Shown: piece by piece, positions 4,904 through 12,587 of the stretch
Layout: the number at the start of each line of letters is the position of its first letter
Position numbering within the stretch: the first letter of the stretch is position 1
Virus record (IMG/VR): IMGVR_UViG_3300028844_004098
Span: 1-27,741 of that record
Origin: a virus
DNA: 27,741 bases
Direction: 5' to 3' (one strand)
Translations under genes and position numbers: made by a program
Notes under the pieces: generated by a model
Database searches by the model: none
Told to the model about the DNA's origin: nothing
Seen by the model: only the letters and a program-made list of their open reading frames with translations

Positions 4904-6022
4904 CTAGGAGGCCACTCCAACACGGGCGCGGGATATCTCGCCATCCTCGCGGTGGTGAACGATTGAAACAAGCGAACGCCCACCACTAAAGGCGCTTGTG
5001 TACGCAAATGCGTCTCGGGGAATAATGGTCCCGACGCTCTCAAATCTCATCCCGCCGATTTCTTTGACCACCTCATGGTGGACGTGTCCCGATAGGGCGA
5101 TGCGGTGTTTTGTTCTTCCCCAAATCTCAGGAAACTCCGCAGCGGCGAAATGCACGAGGCGGTCGGGCTTAGCCCTGTCTCCGTGGTGCAGAAATATCAT
5201 GTTCGCGCCGAACTCATGCACGTAAAAGTCGGAGGCGTCCTGGACAACAGTCACGTCGTCCGTATCAGCGTAATATTCCGATAGCGCCAAGGTGACTGCG
5301 TGATGAGCGGTCATGTCGTGGTTTCCCCGGCATCCGCGATAGATGACATGGTTGTACTTCTGTCGGAGTGTTTCGATAGCCCACTTCATCACCGCCACAG
5401 CGCGGCGCAAAATCATGAAGAACCGGCTGTCAACGTCCAGTTGGTGCCCGCTCTGGGGTGTAACGTTCCGCTGATCGTCGTTGTGCGTCAGGTCGCCCAG
5501 CTGGGCTAAAAGCGCAGTGCCAGCATCCGGCGTGATGGACACGAGCCGTCCAAAGGTTTCCTGAAACACCTTCTGGGCCTTCTTCGTGTCCCAGTCCTCC
5601 CCAACCTCCTCTTGGTCTGTCAAAAGACCCATGTGCAAATCCGCAACCGTGAATGTTGCCATGATGTCCATCGGCGGTTGTTTTGGGGCGGATAGAATGG
5701 GCGGTGGAACTGTTTTGATAGCGGCCCTGATGGCCTCCGCGTATTCGTCAGGGTCAGGCAGGGCGGGCTTGGTGGAATGCATGACGCTATGCGTCACGGT
5801 TCCGTCGCGGTGGGTCTTTGTCCAAACAACGCTTGCGGGAGTATCAGCCCCGATGGCGTTCGCCCCCGACCCTAGTGCGCTATCTGCCCTATCCCACTTC
5901 CGGGCGCGCTCTAGTAGGGACTTGACGCCCGAAGCCGATCCCCCCATCGCGCGGGCTACTTCATCGCGCGTCATGCCCTGCTGCTGTAAGCGTTGCGCCT
6001 CGGCCTGCTTTTCGGTCTTCAT
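4904..6022 (-). CDS. Calcineurin-like metallophosphoesterase with N-terminal HTH-like segment (372 aa)
   Basis: The metallophosphoesterase motifs appear in order: DLH (128-130), GDL (176-178), GNHD (233-236), HHGD (279-282) and GHVHH (312-316). All the usual metal ligands are present. The first ~45 residues (QRLQQQGMTRDEVARAMGGS onward) look like a helix-turn-helix of the type seen in phage and transposon proteins, joined by a flexible linker. The substrate is unknown; such enzymes may act on nucleic acids, nucleotides or phosphoproteins. It is the last gene of the late strand, after the lysis genes, and converges with the + strand gene at 4361. Confidence 0.9.
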   Translation of the reverse strand: MKTEKQAEAQRLQQQGMTRDEVARAMGGSASGVKSLLERARKWDRADSALGSGANAIGADTPASVVWTKTHRDGTVTHSVMHSTKPALPDPDEYAEAIRAAIKTVPPPILSAPKQPPMDIMATFTVADLHMGLLTDQEEVGEDWDTKKAQKVFQETFGRLVSITPDAGTALLAQLGDLTHNDDQRNVTPQSGHQLDVDSRFFMILRRAVAVMKWAIETLRQKYNHVIYRGCRGNHDMTAHHAVTLALSEYYADTDDVTVVQDASDFYVHEFGANMIFLHHGDRAKPDRLVHFAAAEFPEIWGRTKHRIALSGHVHHEVVKEIGGMRFESVGTIIPRDAFAYTSAFSGGRSLVSIVHHREDGEISRARVGVAS

Positions 6023-6033
6023 TGCCCGCCCCC

Positions 6034-6327
6034 CTATGCCGGGTCACCTTCAGGGGGCAGGGCGTCTTGAATGTTCTGGAACTCACGGCCCACGCTGACC
6101 ACGCAAGATTCAGCCCGAGGGCCGGTAATCAATATCGTCCATGTTCCAGTTTCCGCCGAACCGAATACCTCCAGCAACCTTTGGTCGCTGGTAAGGCCGA
6201 TAATCTGCTGGGATTCCCCGTATTTCTCAGTCAGTCGCGAAATGACCATATCGCGCGGGGCGCAGTTTGATGCATGCGCGCACGTCGAAAATACCGCCAG
6301 AATGGCGGCGAGTATCACGGTTTTCAT
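6034..6327 (-). CDS. Small exported protein (97 aa)
   Basis: It starts after a GGAGG site. Residues 1-19 (MKTVILAAILAVFSTCAHA) form a Sec signal peptide with an A-x-A cleavage site. The mature domain begins SNCAPRDMVISRLTEKYGES and continues with a predicted beta-rich part (EVFGSAETGTWTILITGP) and a second Cys, so one disulfide is likely. Proteins of this pattern occur in alphaproteobacterial genomes and prophages; their role is unknown. Here it follows the lysis cassette, so a periplasmic function during lysis or lysogeny is possible. Confidence 0.85.
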   Translation of the reverse strand: MKTVILAAILAVFSTCAHASNCAPRDMVISRLTEKYGESQQIIGLTSDQRLLEVFGSAETGTWTILITGPRAESCVVSVGREFQNIQDALPPEGDPA

Positions 6328-6359
6328 GGTGGGGGCCTCCTTGAGGCTGGGCAGTGGCG

Positions 6360-6629
6360 TTATTGCCTCTGCTTGGGCGGGCCGAGTGACATGCTGTCCT
6401 TGTCGGCCTGCATTTTTTCATGCCAAATCGTCAGAAACGCGCTACTGGTCACTTCAACCATCTGAAACATCGCCTCGATGCCACGGGCGACCGCTTTATC
6501 ACCCTCAACGCCTCGCGCCCAACGGTCGGACGGAATGTCTTTTTTCGAGAGGCGCACATAATTGATAGCCGCCTGAATGTCGGCTTCGTTTTGTTCGGCA
6601 AACGCGTCAATGTCTTGTTGTGTAATCAC
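6360..6629 (-). CDS. Small helical late protein (89 aa)
   Basis: The GTG at 6629 is preceded by GAAAGG at good spacing. The product is a soluble, largely helical protein (ITQQDIDAFAEQNEADIQAA and later VARGIEAMFQMVEVTSSAFL). It lies between the Rz1 neighbourhood and the exported protein on the late strand. No family is recognised. Confidence 0.7.
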   Translation of the reverse strand: MITQQDIDAFAEQNEADIQAAINYVRLSKKDIPSDRWARGVEGDKAVARGIEAMFQMVEVTSSAFLTIWHEKMQADKDSMSLGPPKQRQ

Positions 6630-6792
6630 TCAAATACCTTTCTGAACTCGCCCGGCAATGCTGCCTGCCCCACACGGCCACCCACAGGCGGCACCAGGGC
6701 TTATCGCGATTGCCCCATGCGTAGGCGCACCAGGACATATCCCGGCCCGTAAGGTGCTTGAACGTCATGCGGGAAATGTCATCACTCAGCAT
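6607..6792 (-). CDS. Trp/Cys-rich small protein (61 aa)
   Basis: The ATG at 6792 lies inside the end of Rz1, and the frame ends inside the start of the next gene, so it bridges them by short overlaps. The product is rich in Trp and Cys (MSWCAYAWGNRDKPWCRLWV then WGRQHC), ending in a charged tail. It may bind metal or form disulfides. A longer in-frame start at 6879 would overlap Rz1 extensively and is less likely. Function is unknown. Confidence 0.55.
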   Translation of the reverse strand: MLSDDISRMTFKHLTGRDMSWCAYAWGNRDKPWCRLWVAVWGRQHCRASSERYLSDYTTRH

Positions 6793-7018
6793 CGACAATT
6801 TGCTTGATTGCAACCAGCTTGGCGTTCGCCCGTTCCCGGCCTGTCTTTTCGGCTGCGGCGGCTTCCGCAAATTCCCCATCCGTTCGGGGGCGTGGGCCGC
6901 GCCAACCGGGTTCAGTGGTTAACAGGTCAGCGGGGATATACGTTTGTGTGTGTGTTGCCGGTTCATTCCGGCCACAGGATGCCAGAAGCACCACGAAGAT
7001 GATCGGATAAAGGCGCAT
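6782..7018 (-). CDS. Rz1: Rz1-like outer-membrane spanin lipoprotein
   Basis: The ATG at 7018 follows a G-rich ribosome-binding site. The N-terminus MRLYPIIFVVLLASC is a lipoprotein signal with lipobox LLASC (Cys15 lipidated). The mature part contains Pro/Thr-rich and helical segments, as in o-spanins. The gene overlaps the 3' end of the Rz gene in another reading frame, the classic Rz/Rz1 layout. Together with Rz it should fuse the inner and outer membranes at the last step of lysis. An in-frame start at 7036 is possible but would spoil the signal sequence. Confidence 0.85.
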   Translation of the reverse strand: MRLYPIIFVVLLASCGRNEPATHTQTYIPADLLTTEPGWRGPRPRTDGEFAEAAAAEKTGRERANAKLVAIKQIVDAE

Positions 7019-7277
7019 CGCGGCCCCCCAGTTCACGTAGTTGGTTTAGACGTTCCTGTTGCGCTTGGCCTTCGGCCTGCATTCGCTCGATATGTGCGCG
7101 GTGAACGGCAAGGGCCTCGTTTCGCTGCTCTATGGTGCGCTCAAACGCCACCACAGACGCCCGCAGAGTGGCATTGCGGGATTTCAGGCTGGAGAGGTTC
7201 CACATCGCTACCGCAAGCGCCACAGCAAGCCCCAGAGCCGCCATGAGCGCGGCCTTGGTTATAGGTCCGCCAAACAA
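6963..7277 (-). CDS. Rz: Rz-like inner-membrane spanin
   Basis: A 104-residue protein with an N-terminal transmembrane helix (AALMAALGLAVALAVAMW, about residues 9-26). A long charged coiled coil follows (RNATLRASVVAFERTIEQRN and beyond), then a short C-terminal tail. This is the i-spanin architecture. It starts inside the end of the lysozyme gene and overlaps Rz1 at its 3' end, so the lysis cassette order is holin, lysozyme, Rz, Rz1. Confidence 0.85.
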   Translation of the reverse strand: MFGGPITKAALMAALGLAVALAVAMWNLSSLKSRNATLRASVVAFERTIEQRNEALAVHRAHIERMQAEGQAQQERLNQLRELGGRDAPLSDHLRGASGILWPE

Positions 7278-7729
7278 AGCGCATGCTCCGCTGCACGTCT
7301 GTTCACAAGGCCGGGGATGGTAACTCTCCGGCCTTTGATTGTCCCTTTATTCCACCACGTCACCGCATCACAACCGCCCCGGAATTCTCCTGCATTAAAG
7401 CGACGAACGGCGGTTGACCGGCAGGCCCCGCCAACCCCTACATTGTAGGCCCATGAAACCAGCGAGATCCGGGTTTTGACTGGCAGGCGCTCCCACGGCT
7501 GAATGCACGCCGATATGCCGTTTTCAAATTCTTCCAGGCGCGAGGCAAGCATGGTGTCACATTCCGCCTTGGTGGCCGTGTCGCCCATCTGAACGCCCTT
7601 GGTTTCACCATAGCAAATCGTTTCCTGACCAACCACGTCGCTGTATGCCTCAAGGCGCAAGCCCTCCCAGCCGCCCACGAATGTGATGGTTGCGGCCATG
7701 CCTGCCACGCTGCGCGATACCCAATTCAT
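7259..7729 (-). CDS. Endolysin, GH24 lysozyme (T4/P21 type)
   Basis: A 156-residue muramidase that cleaves the glycan backbone of peptidoglycan. The E-8aa-D-5aa-T catalytic triad is intact: Glu22 (GGWEG), Asp31 (AYSDVVG) and Thr37 (ETICYG). The N-terminal 20 residues (RSVAGMAATITFVGG) are weakly hydrophobic and might act as a signal-arrest-release segment, but they are short. It starts within the holin stop (ATGA) and overlaps the Rz start. Confidence 0.95.
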   Translation of the reverse strand: MNWVSRSVAGMAATITFVGGWEGLRLEAYSDVVGQETICYGETKGVQMGDTATKAECDTMLASRLEEFENGISACIQPWERLPVKTRISLVSWAYNVGVGGACRSTAVRRFNAGEFRGGCDAVTWWNKGTIKGRRVTIPGLVNRRAAEHALCLADL

Positions 7730-7977
7730 TTGCTTTCCCCGTATCTGCGGGCTTCAATTTCAACCTCGCGTTCGCGCAATTCTCTCATGGCAGTCTTGTG
7801 TTCTGCGTCCTGTCGGCGGATGGCGCGTTTGTGAATTATGTTTGCGATGAAACTCAGAAGGGTGACGAGGAAGCCCCCAATCAAAAGCCACTCTGAAAGA
7901 GAGTACCCCACAAGGGTGCCGGTCAGTCCGCCGATTAGTCCGTTGTTAATGGACTGGTCAATTTGCTCGTTTGTCAT
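7726..7977 (-). CDS. Putative holin (83 aa)
   Basis: A small protein with one or two hydrophobic helices (GLIGGLTGTLVGYSL and EWLLIGGFLVTLLSFIANII) and a highly charged C-terminal tail (RAIRRQDAEHKTAMRELRER). Size and topology fit a class II-type phage holin. It directly precedes the lysozyme gene (ATGA overlap) and follows the tail spike stop (TGATG), with GGAGGG as ribosome-binding site. Holin assignment rests on topology and position. Confidence 0.8.
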   Translation of the reverse strand: MTNEQIDQSINNGLIGGLTGTLVGYSLSEWLLIGGFLVTLLSFIANIIHKRAIRRQDAEHKTAMRELREREVEIEARRYGESK

Positions 7978-10817
7978 CAGAAGAACCCTCCCGATGAAAC
8001 ATAGACTTCGGTATGTTGGATCACGAATGCATCCCCAGTTGTGATAGTTGGGTCGAGCGACAGTATCTTGCCGCCATCGGTTTCCAAGCTGGTTGCCGTG
8101 TTGTCCCGCGCTCGCCCCCTAACAACCCCTGTTGCACTCGCCGCATTGTCTGTGGCGGTCGTTTTATAAAGGGATGTGTAGGCCGTGTCGGATGTGATGG
8201 AGAAAGTCAGGTCAACGTCTATGTAATTGTCGCCCGAAGCCACGTCGAACTGGTCATCAAGGTTGCCAAGTGTTTCGTGACGCCATGTGGCTGCGGCGGT
8301 AGTCCCGGTTTTCTTAGCCCGTTGTCGGACGTGGATTTCGCCCCCACCTCTTGCCCCCATGTGCTTGCGCACATTTTCAAGATTGTAATCATAGACGCCA
8401 TTTTGCATCGTCGGTCCCGCGTTTCCGTTCACCGTGGTTTCCGTCTGGTCGCCGTAGAGGCGATGCATTTTTCCATTCGGATCATGCGCGAACCAATTGA
8501 TTGTGCTGTCTTCAGCCCACACGCGGGCGTCCTGCCCGATTAAATTGTGGTCGTTCGCGTTATCCGCTGCGCCGTCCAGTTCGACAATGAATCCTCCGCC
8601 GTGCTCGGTGGCAAATGTACCCGTGCTGCTGAACAAGTTGCCGTCCGATGGCAGCAAGAACTTCAGACGGCCCCGGTTCACGAATGTTACATCGTTATGG
8701 TCGAGGTCGATGCCGAAGATGCCTGTCGATGTGGTATTGGATACGTCAATGTCCAAATCGGTCCCGGCCAACACCTCAATGGTCGTGGTCGGATAGGCGG
8801 TTGTGTCGGAGGATTGTGTCGGCTTCTCGAAGTCAAAGATACCTGAAGCATTCTCTGCCACATACGACATGGCACCATCAAAGTCTGTTACTTTGAAGTC
8901 GCCCTGCACATTCAGAATGATGGCACCCCTGCTCCCATCGCCGTCGCCGCGTTGGAAGAGCTGGTGCGTTGCAGAGCGCAAGCGAGCGCGCCCGTGAACT
9001 TCTAACCGCGAAACATCAACCCGGAAGCAGCTATCTTCGGTCTCGATGTCAGGATCGGTGACATAAACCGATGTGAAGCTGTCGGCAGTTTTATCCGATA
9101 CGCGCTTATCGTCGTTGGCCTGATCGTTGTCCCATTCTGTCTGTGCATTGATGCCGTGCAGACAGTTACGGATGAACGGGGCCTCAACCCGAATCCTCGT
9201 GCCCCGCAAGGAGAAGGCATTAGTGGCGCAATCCTTTGCGACACAGCTTCGGAACGTGATGCCCCGCCCGTCGTGGTGTGTGTTGAATGGAGAGTTGGCG
9301 GGAAACCCATCAGCATAGCACCGATCAACAAGGCAATCCTCTGCACCAGGCACACCGTACAAGGCGTCAACATTGCTGTCGTCTGCTTCGGTTTGGGTGG
9401 CTCCTGTGGTATAGCCATGGCGGCAGTTTCGCCACGAAGATGCCTCCACGATGGTTCCATAACCGCCATCGCTAACGCCATAACCGAGGCGACCGTTGCT
9501 CGTGTCATTGTCTAGGTTTTCGGCGTGGCAGTTCCTAATCAGCGCCCAATGCGTGCCCTTGGCGCGAATGCTTGCATCGTAACCCCTGGTCTGACGGATA
9601 TTTTCGATCAGGGGTTCTACATATCCAATCACACTCAAGAAGGTGCCCCCCCACGGGTCGGCGTCACCCGTGCTGTGACCGTCCTCGTAGCCGCCGCTGA
9701 AGTTCTTGAAGACAAAGCGCTCACTGGCGTCCGGCACAACAAGGCGCGCGTTATAGGCAGTCGTGTACGCATCGACTCGCGCCTCATCCCCGGCGGTTGA
9801 GACTGGGTTGATGCCCTTCACTTTCCGAAGCGGGCGCACTAGGTTGATGGTTGTTGTGGTGTGACCTGCCCCGAGTAGGGGAAACTCCCCAATGCGATAC
9901 TGCGAGTCCTCGCTGCCACGATCCCGATTTTGCAGCGCATTGGCGTCACAAACGATTAGGGATGGCTGATTGTCGGCCAAGGCCGTTCCGGTATCCGTGA
10001 CGGATAGGGTTGTCGCGCCAAGGGTGTAGTCCGCAGATAGGTCATGAGTTGCGGTTGTTGCGGAAAACTTGAACGCATTGCCGGTGGTTGTTTTCGTCCA
10101 CCTTGCAAAGCACCAGTCAATCAGTGCCGCACCGGTCTTTGTGATGTTGCTTGTTAGCTTGTATGTATCTGCTGGATGTCCGTAGACCCACACGCCGTTG
10201 TCTATGCTAAAATCAATGGTCTCACTAATCGCGGACGTATCATCCGTGCTTCCGTCACCTACAGTGCCGAAGTGCCGAAAGAGAGCATTGCCATACGGGA
10301 CGCACCCCAGCATATCAGCAATACCCCGGTCGGTGTTCGACCCGTCATATTCCCACGCCACGCTTAAGTCTGTCGCGACAACGATACCGGGGGTTACCCC
10401 CAGCGTGGTCAGCGCCGTGATCGCCGCCCCCCGCGTTGCAGCCTGGATAAAGGCATACCCATTAACGACCGCGTGCCCGAAAATTGGCGCGACGAAGGTC
10501 GGGCTATCCGTAGTGGCCAGCCCTTGATTGATAGCCTTTACGGCGGTCTCGTCGGTGAGTTCGCTCTTCATAAGCGAGCCTGCCGCCGTCACGTTGGCCG
10601 TGTCGGTTACGTCTGCGCTGGCCTCGATGCCATCAAGCTTGGAATGGTCAGCGTCTGTAAATGCGTTCGTATCCGCCTCGGCTTCATATAGCGCCTTGAT
10701 TTCCGCGCCGGTCTGGTCGCCTGTTGCGCCCTCTTCAACGCCGTCTATCTTGGTGATGGCCGTGTTGATTTTGGACCGAATCGAAGACCCGACTTCGCCG
10801 TTGTCAAATGTCGGCAT
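7977..10817 (-). CDS. Tail spike with pectate-lyase-type beta-helix (946 aa)
   Basis: The start at 10817 (MPTFDNGEVGSSIRSKINTA) overlaps the upstream stop (TGATG) and follows GGGGACG. The N-terminal ~120 residues look like a virion-attachment region with the module FTDADHSKLDGIEASADVTD. At about residues 185-225, FGTVGDGSTDDTSAISETID is the hallmark entry of pectate-lyase-fold spikes. A long parallel beta-helix follows with many Asp/Gly/Asn turns, then a beta-rich C-terminal part that may trimerise. It likely binds and possibly degrades surface polysaccharide of the host. Its position just before the lysis cassette is usual. Confidence 0.9.
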   Translation of the reverse strand: MPTFDNGEVGSSIRSKINTAITKIDGVEEGATGDQTGAEIKALYEAEADTNAFTDADHSKLDGIEASADVTDTANVTAAGSLMKSELTDETAVKAINQGLATTDSPTFVAPIFGHAVVNGYAFIQAATRGAAITALTTLGVTPGIVVATDLSVAWEYDGSNTDRGIADMLGCVPYGNALFRHFGTVGDGSTDDTSAISETIDFSIDNGVWVYGHPADTYKLTSNITKTGAALIDWCFARWTKTTTGNAFKFSATTATHDLSADYTLGATTLSVTDTGTALADNQPSLIVCDANALQNRDRGSEDSQYRIGEFPLLGAGHTTTTINLVRPLRKVKGINPVSTAGDEARVDAYTTAYNARLVVPDASERFVFKNFSGGYEDGHSTGDADPWGGTFLSVIGYVEPLIENIRQTRGYDASIRAKGTHWALIRNCHAENLDNDTSNGRLGYGVSDGGYGTIVEASSWRNCRHGYTTGATQTEADDSNVDALYGVPGAEDCLVDRCYADGFPANSPFNTHHDGRGITFRSCVAKDCATNAFSLRGTRIRVEAPFIRNCLHGINAQTEWDNDQANDDKRVSDKTADSFTSVYVTDPDIETEDSCFRVDVSRLEVHGRARLRSATHQLFQRGDGDGSRGAIILNVQGDFKVTDFDGAMSYVAENASGIFDFEKPTQSSDTTAYPTTTIEVLAGTDLDIDVSNTTSTGIFGIDLDHNDVTFVNRGRLKFLLPSDGNLFSSTGTFATEHGGGFIVELDGAADNANDHNLIGQDARVWAEDSTINWFAHDPNGKMHRLYGDQTETTVNGNAGPTMQNGVYDYNLENVRKHMGARGGGEIHVRQRAKKTGTTAAATWRHETLGNLDDQFDVASGDNYIDVDLTFSITSDTAYTSLYKTTATDNAASATGVVRGRARDNTATSLETDGGKILSLDPTITTGDAFVIQHTEVYVSSGGFF

Positions 10818-11098
10818 CAGTACGTCCCCATCCAACTGCGGAAAGCGTCGAACCCACCGCTTAAGATTTTCTTGCGTATAACCTCCTGTCGGGCATGGAT
10901 GTCATCGAGGCGTACCCCGGCCTCCTTGCACCACATTTCGATAAGCCACGCGGGGAACCGGCCAATATGCCGGTAATCGCCCTTCTGGTCGTACTGCCGG
11001 ACCAGTTCGGCACTCCTCAAAGACGGGTTAGGGTCGAACGTATTTCTGACGTGGAATTTATCCCCGTCCCCATCAATAAACTTCTCGGAAATCTTCAT
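10817..11098 (-). CDS. Small late protein between capsid and spike genes (93 aa)
   Basis: The ATG at 11098 follows a run of G residues serving as ribosome-binding site. It is the first gene after the terminator at 11111-11140. The product starts MKISEKFIDGDGDKFHVRNT and includes ELVRQYDQKGDYRHIGRFPA, a soluble mixed alpha/beta protein. It overlaps the spike start. An upstream in-frame extension to 11233 would read through the terminator and is rejected. It could be a chaperone or adaptor for the spike, inferred only from position. Confidence 0.75.
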   Translation of the reverse strand: MKISEKFIDGDGDKFHVRNTFDPNPSLRSAELVRQYDQKGDYRHIGRFPAWLIEMWCKEAGVRLDDIHARQEVIRKKILSGGFDAFRSWMGTY

Positions 11099-11110
11099 GC
11101 CGCACCCCCC

Positions 11111-11140
11111 AAAAGAAAAAGGGAGGCCCGAAAGCCTCCC
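11111..11140 (-). terminator. Rho-independent terminator after capsid/decoration genes
   Basis: On the minus strand the hairpin GGGAGGC-TTTCGG-GCCTCCC (11140-11121) is followed by TTTTTCTTTT (11120-11111). The 7-bp GC-rich stem plus T-tract is a clear intrinsic terminator. It sits 24 bases after the stop of the decoration-protein gene and would reduce expression of the spike and lysis genes relative to the capsid. Confidence 0.88.
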
Positions 11141-11163
11141 CCTCGCGTCGTAATGTAGTGCGG

Positions 11164-11601
11164 TTAGGAAACAGCCGCAGAGAACGGCGTCGCCTCGGCC
11201 CCGGTCGAAACCAGAAAGCCGCTGACCCGCCAAGTGTCCGCAGCAACGTCCTTCAGAACGACATGCGAACCCTTGACGCCTCCGGTGGTGGTGCCGTTCA
11301 TTGTAATCGTGTCAGTGGTTGCCGCAGTGGGCACAGCGATTCCGCTAGTATCGGTTGCCACGGTAACGCCGCCTTGAATCACATCGTCTCCGACAACTTG
11401 GATAACCAAATCGCCGGTTTTCGTGATTTGAACGTAAACCTCGTATTCATTCCCGGAACCGGTTGCCGCCGGAAGGGTAAAGGTTTGCGTTGCAGCAAGG
11501 TTGCTGACAATGGTTTGCCCCGCATAGGCATCTGCGGTGACGGAAAGCGCTGCAGCCGTAACAGCAACAGCGCCATAGTTGGTCTTGTACGGTGAAGGCA
11601 T
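11164..11601 (-). CDS. Putative capsid decoration protein (145 aa)
   Basis: It begins MPSPYKTNYGAVAVTAAALS after GGGGAG, 14 bases downstream of the major capsid gene. The whole protein is Ala/Thr/Val/Gly-rich and predicted beta (TQTFTLPAATGSGNEYEVYV; TITMNGTTTGGVKGSHVV). Such beta-rich proteins directly after the capsid gene are often decoration or head-stabilisation proteins. The call rests on position and composition, as no specific family was recognised. Confidence 0.65.
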   Translation of the reverse strand: MPSPYKTNYGAVAVTAAALSVTADAYAGQTIVSNLAATQTFTLPAATGSGNEYEVYVQITKTGDLVIQVVGDDVIQGGVTVATDTSGIAVPTAATTDTITMNGTTTGGVKGSHVVLKDVAADTWRVSGFLVSTGAEATPFSAAVS

Positions 11602-11615
11602 ATTATCAACTCCCC

Positions 11616-12578
11616 TTAGCTGGTCGTGTTGTCAAAGATACCGCCGCTTGCCTTCTCGTTTTTGGAAACGAGAGACAGCTCACACAGAACTTGACGCTTG
11701 GTGTTGTCGCCGGTTTTGGCCAGCGGCGTGTTTTTCATCGGGCGGAGATTTGCAATCTTCCACATATCCGATTGCATGACGAACACGTCCCGGGACCGGT
11801 TTTCACGGATCGGACGGAACTCGATGCCCCCCCAAGGGGTCATGTACACGTCAATGTCATTGATGACCTGATTGCGGCCACTCTTTGCGGCAACGGTCGA
11901 ACGCTGGTTGTTGTTCCCCGTGAAGTCCAGCGCAACATCCATCTGAAAGGCCGACAGATACACCGTATCTGGCTTGCCACCAGAGACCCAAATCGCTTGC
12001 ATGGTACTGTCAAGCTTGGCCTGCGAAAACGCCGTAGGCGAACCGTCATCCGTGCGCGCATCCGTTCCGTCTCCGGTCGGGTCTGCGCCACTGGAACCGC
12101 TTTGAAAGTCGGTGTTCGTGGTCAGCCACGCTGGCACGCCAGCAAGGCGTCGCCCTGCCGTGCTGCTGCCTGCGGAACGGGCCTGATTGTCAAGCAGAGC
12201 CTTTTCGATATCGAGTTTTTGCGCTTTGCCGATTTTCAGCACCTCAAAGGCAATCTCCTTGCCTCGCCCGGCCTTATTGATGCCTTCGTCAGTGTCGGGG
12301 ATAACAACCGCGTTCTTGAAGATTTGGGTATAGTTTCCCAAACGAACGGTCGGCGTGGCCGCGTTCGCAACGGTGTCGTCACCTTCAATGTGGTAGTTGT
12401 CCGCTGACGAACGCAGGCTATCAGTCTGCCACTCGTGGAGCGTGTTGGATGCCTTGGTTTTCCCGCAACGGGAAGTGAAAGGCGTTTCTTCGGGGCTGAT
12501 GTTGGTAATGATGTCCGACAGGTCCTCGCGGATACCAACTTGACTGTAACTGTCGTACGTATTGACTGGCTGTGCCAT
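11616..12578 (-). CDS. Major capsid protein, SU10/DUF5309 type (320 aa)
   Basis: It begins MAQPVNTYDSYSQVGIREDL after a GGAG site and continues DIITNISPEETPFTS, the N-terminal pattern of the DUF5309/SU10 family of HK97-fold capsid proteins. The segment HEWQTDSLRSSADNYHIEGD is also characteristic. Later features are the beta-rich NQVINDIDVYMTPWGGIEFR and the C-terminal LCELSLVSKNEKASGGIFD. Length fits the family. It follows the scaffold gene and precedes the decoration-like gene. Confidence 0.92.
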   Translation of the reverse strand: MAQPVNTYDSYSQVGIREDLSDIITNISPEETPFTSRCGKTKASNTLHEWQTDSLRSSADNYHIEGDDTVANAATPTVRLGNYTQIFKNAVVIPDTDEGINKAGRGKEIAFEVLKIGKAQKLDIEKALLDNQARSAGSSTAGRRLAGVPAWLTTNTDFQSGSSGADPTGDGTDARTDDGSPTAFSQAKLDSTMQAIWVSGGKPDTVYLSAFQMDVALDFTGNNNQRSTVAAKSGRNQVINDIDVYMTPWGGIEFRPIRENRSRDVFVMQSDMWKIANLRPMKNTPLAKTGDNTKRQVLCELSLVSKNEKASGGIFDNTTS

Positions 12579-12587
12579 GTCATTCTC

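Noticed and set aside
4900-4915. Hairpin GTGGC/GCCAC between convergent genes
   Set aside because: The stem is only 5 bp, without a T-tract in either direction, and includes the stop codon; it is too weak to call a terminator.
10817-11233. Extended start (11233) for the small gene before the spike
   Set aside because: The extension would translate through the intrinsic terminator and overlap the end of the decoration-protein gene; ATG 11098 is better.
11592-12407. + strand frame of 271 codons
   Set aside because: It is a shadow of the major capsid gene; the minus frame has a recognised family and ribosome-binding site.
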